Origin: Bradyrhizobium betae | GTDB taxonomy: Bacteria; Pseudomonadota; Alphaproteobacteria; Rhizobiales; Xanthobacteraceae | Reading direction: 5' to 3' | Length of the DNA: 64,000 nucleotides | Assembly (NCBI RefSeq): GCF_008932115.1 | Contig: NZ_CP044543.1 | Span: 5,772,501 to 5,836,500 of the forward strand | Shown here: in pieces, positions 61,837-64,000 of the stretch | How the letters are laid out: each line of letters starts with the position of its first letter | How positions within the stretch are numbered: the first letter of the stretch is position 1 | Position numbers and translations under genes: made by a program | The notes under the pieces: generated by a model | The model's database searches: none | Told to the model about the DNA's origin: nothing | The model's input: the letters and a program-made list of their open reading frames with translations, nothing else

Positions 61837-62265
61837 TCAGCGCGCCGGATCTCGCGCCGGCGGCATGCCTGCGAACTTCGGCAGACTGGGATCGAGGTGA
61901 TCCCAGCCATATCCGCGCGCGGCGTAAGTCACCACCTGCGGCTTGTAGCGGGCGGGCTCGTCGAGGCTTGCGGCGCGGATGGTGAAGATGTCGGGCATCG
62001 CCGCGAATGTCATGTAAACGGGCAAGCCGCACTGGGGGCAGAAGCTCCGCGTCTTCACATTGCCGCTGTCGCCGACCATGTCCCAGTGCTTCGCCTCGCC
62101 GGTCACCGTGACGCCGGCGCGCGCGAAAGTGGCGTACGAGCCGTGGCCGCTGCCGCTGTCCCGCTGGCAGTCCCGGCACTGGCAGTGATTGCTGAACACC
62201 GGCTCACCCGGAATCGAATAGCGGATCGCGCCGCAGGCGCAGCCGCCGGCATAGGGCTTGTCCAT
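61837..62265 (-). CDS. GFA family (CENP-V/glutathione-dependent formaldehyde-activating fold) protein
   Basis: 142 aa with the zinc-binding cysteines of the family: GGCACGAIRYSIPG, NHCQCRDCQRDSGSG, TRSFCPQCGLPVYMTF. The name Gfa is historical and most members are of unknown substrate. It is the third gene of a minus-strand operon with an AHSA1 protein and an ArsR regulator, with a 12-base gap. Confidence 0.88.
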   Translation of the reverse strand: MDKPYAGGCACGAIRYSIPGEPVFSNHCQCRDCQRDSGSGHGSYATFARAGVTVTGEAKHWDMVGDSGNVKTRSFCPQCGLPVYMTFAAMPDIFTIRAASLDEPARYKPQVVTYAARGYGWDHLDPSLPKFAGMPPARDPAR

Positions 62266-62277
62266 CGCGATGACGCC

Positions 62278-62742
62278 TTACTTTTCTTCGCTGCTGATGT
62301 TGTCGAGTTGGTGGACGACCTTCTTCCAGCCTCCGCTCATGCCCGTGTAGGCCGACTCGTTCCTGGGCAGGACGAAGCCCGCATGAACCAGGCGGATCCG
62401 CGTGCCGGCTTCGACCGGTGTGAGGGACCAGGTGACGACGGTGTCGAGCGGCGCGCCATAGCCGGTGTTGCGCGCGTCGCCGCCTTTCCATGCGTAGACG
62501 AGGCGGCGGTTCGGGACGACCTCGAGAACCCGGCAATGAATGACGCCGTCCCAGTTGCCGCCCGGCGTGGTCTGGTAGGTGAAAATGTTGCCTTCGACGG
62601 CCTCGAAACCGGTCGGCGGCATCAGCCAGCGCGCGATCAACTGGGCGCTGGTCAGCGCCTTCCAGATTGCCTCGGGCGGGTGAGGGAAGACCTCGTCGAT
62701 GACGATGTCCCTTGTTTCAGCTTTCAACTCGGGCGCACTCAC
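62278..62742 (-). CDS. SRPBCC/AHSA1 domain protein
   Basis: 154 aa. EVFPHPPEAIWKALTSAQLI, ARWLMPPTGFEAVEG and IHCRVLEVVPNRRLVYAWKG fit the AHSA1 subgroup of START-like folds, which bind hydrophobic ligands. It commonly pairs with an ArsR regulator, as here: it overlaps the ArsR gene by 4 bases, so the two are coupled. Confidence 0.85.
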   Translation of the reverse strand: MSAPELKAETRDIVIDEVFPHPPEAIWKALTSAQLIARWLMPPTGFEAVEGNIFTYQTTPGGNWDGVIHCRVLEVVPNRRLVYAWKGGDARNTGYGAPLDTVVTWSLTPVEAGTRIRLVHAGFVLPRNESAYTGMSGGWKKVVHQLDNISSEEK

Positions 62743-63074
62743 GGATCGATCTCCTTCAAGAGGTCACGCAGGTTCTGGAAGCGCTCGCGCCAGAACACGC
62801 CGTAATGGTCCATCCAGGTGACCAGCGGCTCGAGTCCTTGCGGCGCGGCGCGGTAGTAGACGTTGCGGCCCTCGGCGCGCTCGGCAACGAGGCCGGCCTG
62901 CTTGAGGGACTTCAGGTGCTGCGAGATCGCGCCCTGGGTGACGCCGCTGCCGCGCGTCAGCTCGGCGACGCTGATCTCCTTGCTCTCGAACACGCGCTCG
63001 AACACGGCCCGGCGGGTCGGATCAGCGAGGGCGCGCATCACGGTGGTGACGGGATTGGGGGTGGCTTCGATCAT
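62739..63074 (-). CDS. ArsR-family transcriptional regulator
   Basis: 111 aa winged helix: ALADPTRRAVFERVFESKEI, VAELTRGSGVTQGAISQHLK and LVAERAEGRNVYYRAAPQGL. It lacks the CxC metal motif of ArsR proper, so it is of the SdpR-like type often paired with AHSA1. It likely represses its own operon via the palindromes at 63081-63118. Confidence 0.9.
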   Translation of the reverse strand: MIEATPNPVTTVMRALADPTRRAVFERVFESKEISVAELTRGSGVTQGAISQHLKSLKQAGLVAERAEGRNVYYRAAPQGLEPLVTWMDHYGVFWRERFQNLRDLLKEIDP

Positions 63075-63080
63075 GGAAAT

Positions 63081-63118
63081 AAATTAGTAAGAGCTAATGC
63101 ATTAGTCAATACTAATTT
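63081..63118. promoter_or_regulatory. Operator of the ArsR operon
   Basis: AAATTAGTA (63081-63089) faces TACTAATTT (63110-63118), a perfect 9-base inverted repeat, and inside it lies the perfect palindrome CTAATGCATTAG (63094-63105). It begins 7 bases before the ArsR start. AT-rich against a GC-rich genome. Confidence 0.65.
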
Positions 63119-63159
63119 GTTGCCGCTCCTCCGTCCCATCATCCACATCTATTTGACCA

Positions 63160-63179
63160 TGACTGACCAGTCAGTCATA
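63160..63179. promoter_or_regulatory. TetR-family operator
   Basis: ATGACTGAC (63160-63168) and GTCAGTCAT (63171-63179) form a perfect inverted repeat with a 2-base spacer. It lies 8 bases before the TetR start. The TGACTGACxxGTCAGTCA shape is typical of TetR repressors that control efflux pumps. Confidence 0.75.
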
Positions 63180-63187
63180 TATTATAA

Positions 63188-63874
63188 ATGACCAAAAAGC
63201 CGTCCAGCGCCGTCACGTCATCTGGAGCGAGGGCAAGGACCTCGCCCGCGGCCGGCGAGGCGGCCCCAGCCTCGAACCGCGCCACGCGCGCGGCCGAGCG
63301 GCGCGCGGCGATCGTGGACGCGGCGATGGAGGAGTTCATCGCGCGCGGCTTTGCCGCGACCCGGCTCGACGACATCGCAAAGCGGGCTGGCGTCGCCAAG
63401 GGCACGATCTACCTGCACTTCAAGGACAAGGAATCGATGTTCGAGGAGCTGGTGCGGACTGTGATCGTGCCGGTGGTGGCGCGGCTGACTGCGCTGCCGC
63501 CGCCGACCGGCTCGGTGCGCGACCTGATCGAGGCCTTCGCCGGCAACTTCCTCAAGGAGGTGATCGGCACCAGGCGCGGCGATCTCGTCCGTCTGATCGT
63601 GGCGGAGGGGCCGCGCTTTCCCTCGATCGCCGATTTCTATTACCGCGAAGTCGTCTCACGTGGGATCGCCGCCATGCGCGCGCTGATCGAGCTCGGCATT
63701 GCCCGCGGCGAGATCCGCGAGAAGAACCTCGCGCGCTACCCGCAGATCCTGGTCGCACCCGCGATGATCGCGGTGATCTGGCAGAGCCTTTTCGCGCGGC
63801 ACGCGCCGCTCGACGCGCAGGACATGCTGCGCGTCCATCTCGATTTGATTTTTGGCGAACGGAGGGCGACATGA
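63188..63874 (+). CDS. TetR-family transcriptional regulator of an efflux system
   Basis: 228 aa. Helix-turn-helix: FAATRLDDIAKRAGVAKGTI then YLHFKDKESMFEELV (residues about 55-90). It has a Ser/Ala-rich start of about 35 residues. The C-terminal domain resembles TetR_C_33/AcrR-like. It is preceded by a perfect palindrome and overlaps a HlyD-like gene by 4 bases, so it likely controls that pump and itself. Confidence 0.9.
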   Translation: MTKKPSSAVTSSGARARTSPAAGEAAPASNRATRAAERRAAIVDAAMEEFIARGFAATRLDDIAKRAGVAKGTIYLHFKDKESMFEELVRTVIVPVVARLTALPPPTGSVRDLIEAFAGNFLKEVIGTRRGDLVRLIVAEGPRFPSIADFYYREVVSRGIAAMRALIELGIARGEIREKNLARYPQILVAPAMIAVIWQSLFARHAPLDAQDMLRVHLDLIFGERRAT

Positions 63875-64000
63875 GGTCGTCGCAGAAAATTTTCAGACTT
63901 GCACTGACCGCCGCGCTCGCCATCGGCCTTGCCGGTTGCAAGGAGAAGCGCGATCCCGGCTTCCAGGGCTGGGTCGAGGCCGACATGATCTTCGTCAGTC
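63871..64000 (+). CDS. HlyD-family efflux adaptor lipoprotein, 3' end cut off
   Basis: 43 codons visible, starting MRSSQKIFRLALTAALAIGL with a lipobox-like LAGC at about residues 20-23, followed by WVEADMIFVS, which resembles the start of the HlyD/RND adaptor beta-barrel region (the 'VEADxIxV' pattern of EmrA/YbhG-type proteins). It overlaps the TetR gene by 4 bases. The rest of the pump lies beyond the window. Confidence 0.6.
   Translation, partial: MRSSQKIFRLALTAALAIGLAGCKEKRDPGFQGWVEADMIFVS

Overview
The window is a GC-rich alphaproteobacterial chromosome segment, most likely from Bradyrhizobium or a close relative in the Nitrobacteraceae. This rests on the codon use, the close match of Rpe, RpsD and PurB to what I know of Bradyrhizobium proteins, several LIV-type ABC transporters, PRC-barrel, LTXXQ and DUF4189 envelope proteins, and short palindromic intergenic repeats starting GTCATTCCGGGGC. 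I could run no search, so all names come from recognised motifs. I saw no tRNA, rRNA, CRISPR array, transposase or prophage gene.

Layout. 1-10 kb: housekeeping and stand-alone enzymes (serine hydrolase cut by the window edge, threonine aldolase family enzyme, rpsD with its terminator, a lipoyl-free acyltransferase, a cupin, an HpcH/HpaI aldolase, murI, cytochrome b561, a GST, a cyclic-nucleotide-binding membrane protein and an orphan SecD-like periplasmic head). 10.2-18.7 kb: a catabolic import unit, with a complete branched-chain-type ABC transporter and a CnbZ/RidA-like protein on the minus strand, divergent from a LysR regulator and an acyl-CoA synthetase. 18.8-26.6 kb: a secreted caspase-like protein, an M20 amidohydrolase, purB, a TetR regulator with nearby inverted repeats, and a NarL-type two-component pair.

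26.8-32 kb is the least conventional stretch. A MotA/TolQ/ExbB-like channel protein is translationally coupled to a YfaP-like protein and a small membrane protein. Next come a calcineurin-type phosphatase and, six bases on, a Ser/Thr kinase fused to a universal-stress domain. Opposing these are three tiny ORFs in a row. Rpe follows with an apparent one-base frameshift. 33-42 kb holds envelope or stress genes (EF-hand, LTXXQ, PRC-barrel, MgtC/DUF4010, HPF-like), a NylC-type P1 peptidase, a large hybrid histidine kinase and a lone receiver.

42-47.3 kb is a second complete LIV operon (livK, then livH-livM-livG-livF). 48.4-51.2 kb is the beta-ketoadipate segment pcaB-pcaD-pcaC, on the minus strand. 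Divergent from it, 51.3-58.2 kb is a CO-dehydrogenase/xanthine-dehydrogenase-type maturation cluster (coxG, coxS, coxM, coxD, coxE, two XdhC halves, a molybdopterin-binding/nucleotidyltransferase fusion) with no large catalytic coxL subunit between coxS and coxM. The end holds small conserved proteins, a zinc alcohol dehydrogenase, a GH4 enzyme, an ArsR-AHSA1-GFA operon and a TetR regulator overlapping a truncated HlyD-like lipoprotein gene, each regulator preceded by a clear palindrome.

Four copies of one roughly 100-bp palindromic element occur (3.4, 48.9, 54.2 and 58.8 kb). Two of them sit between genes of one operon.
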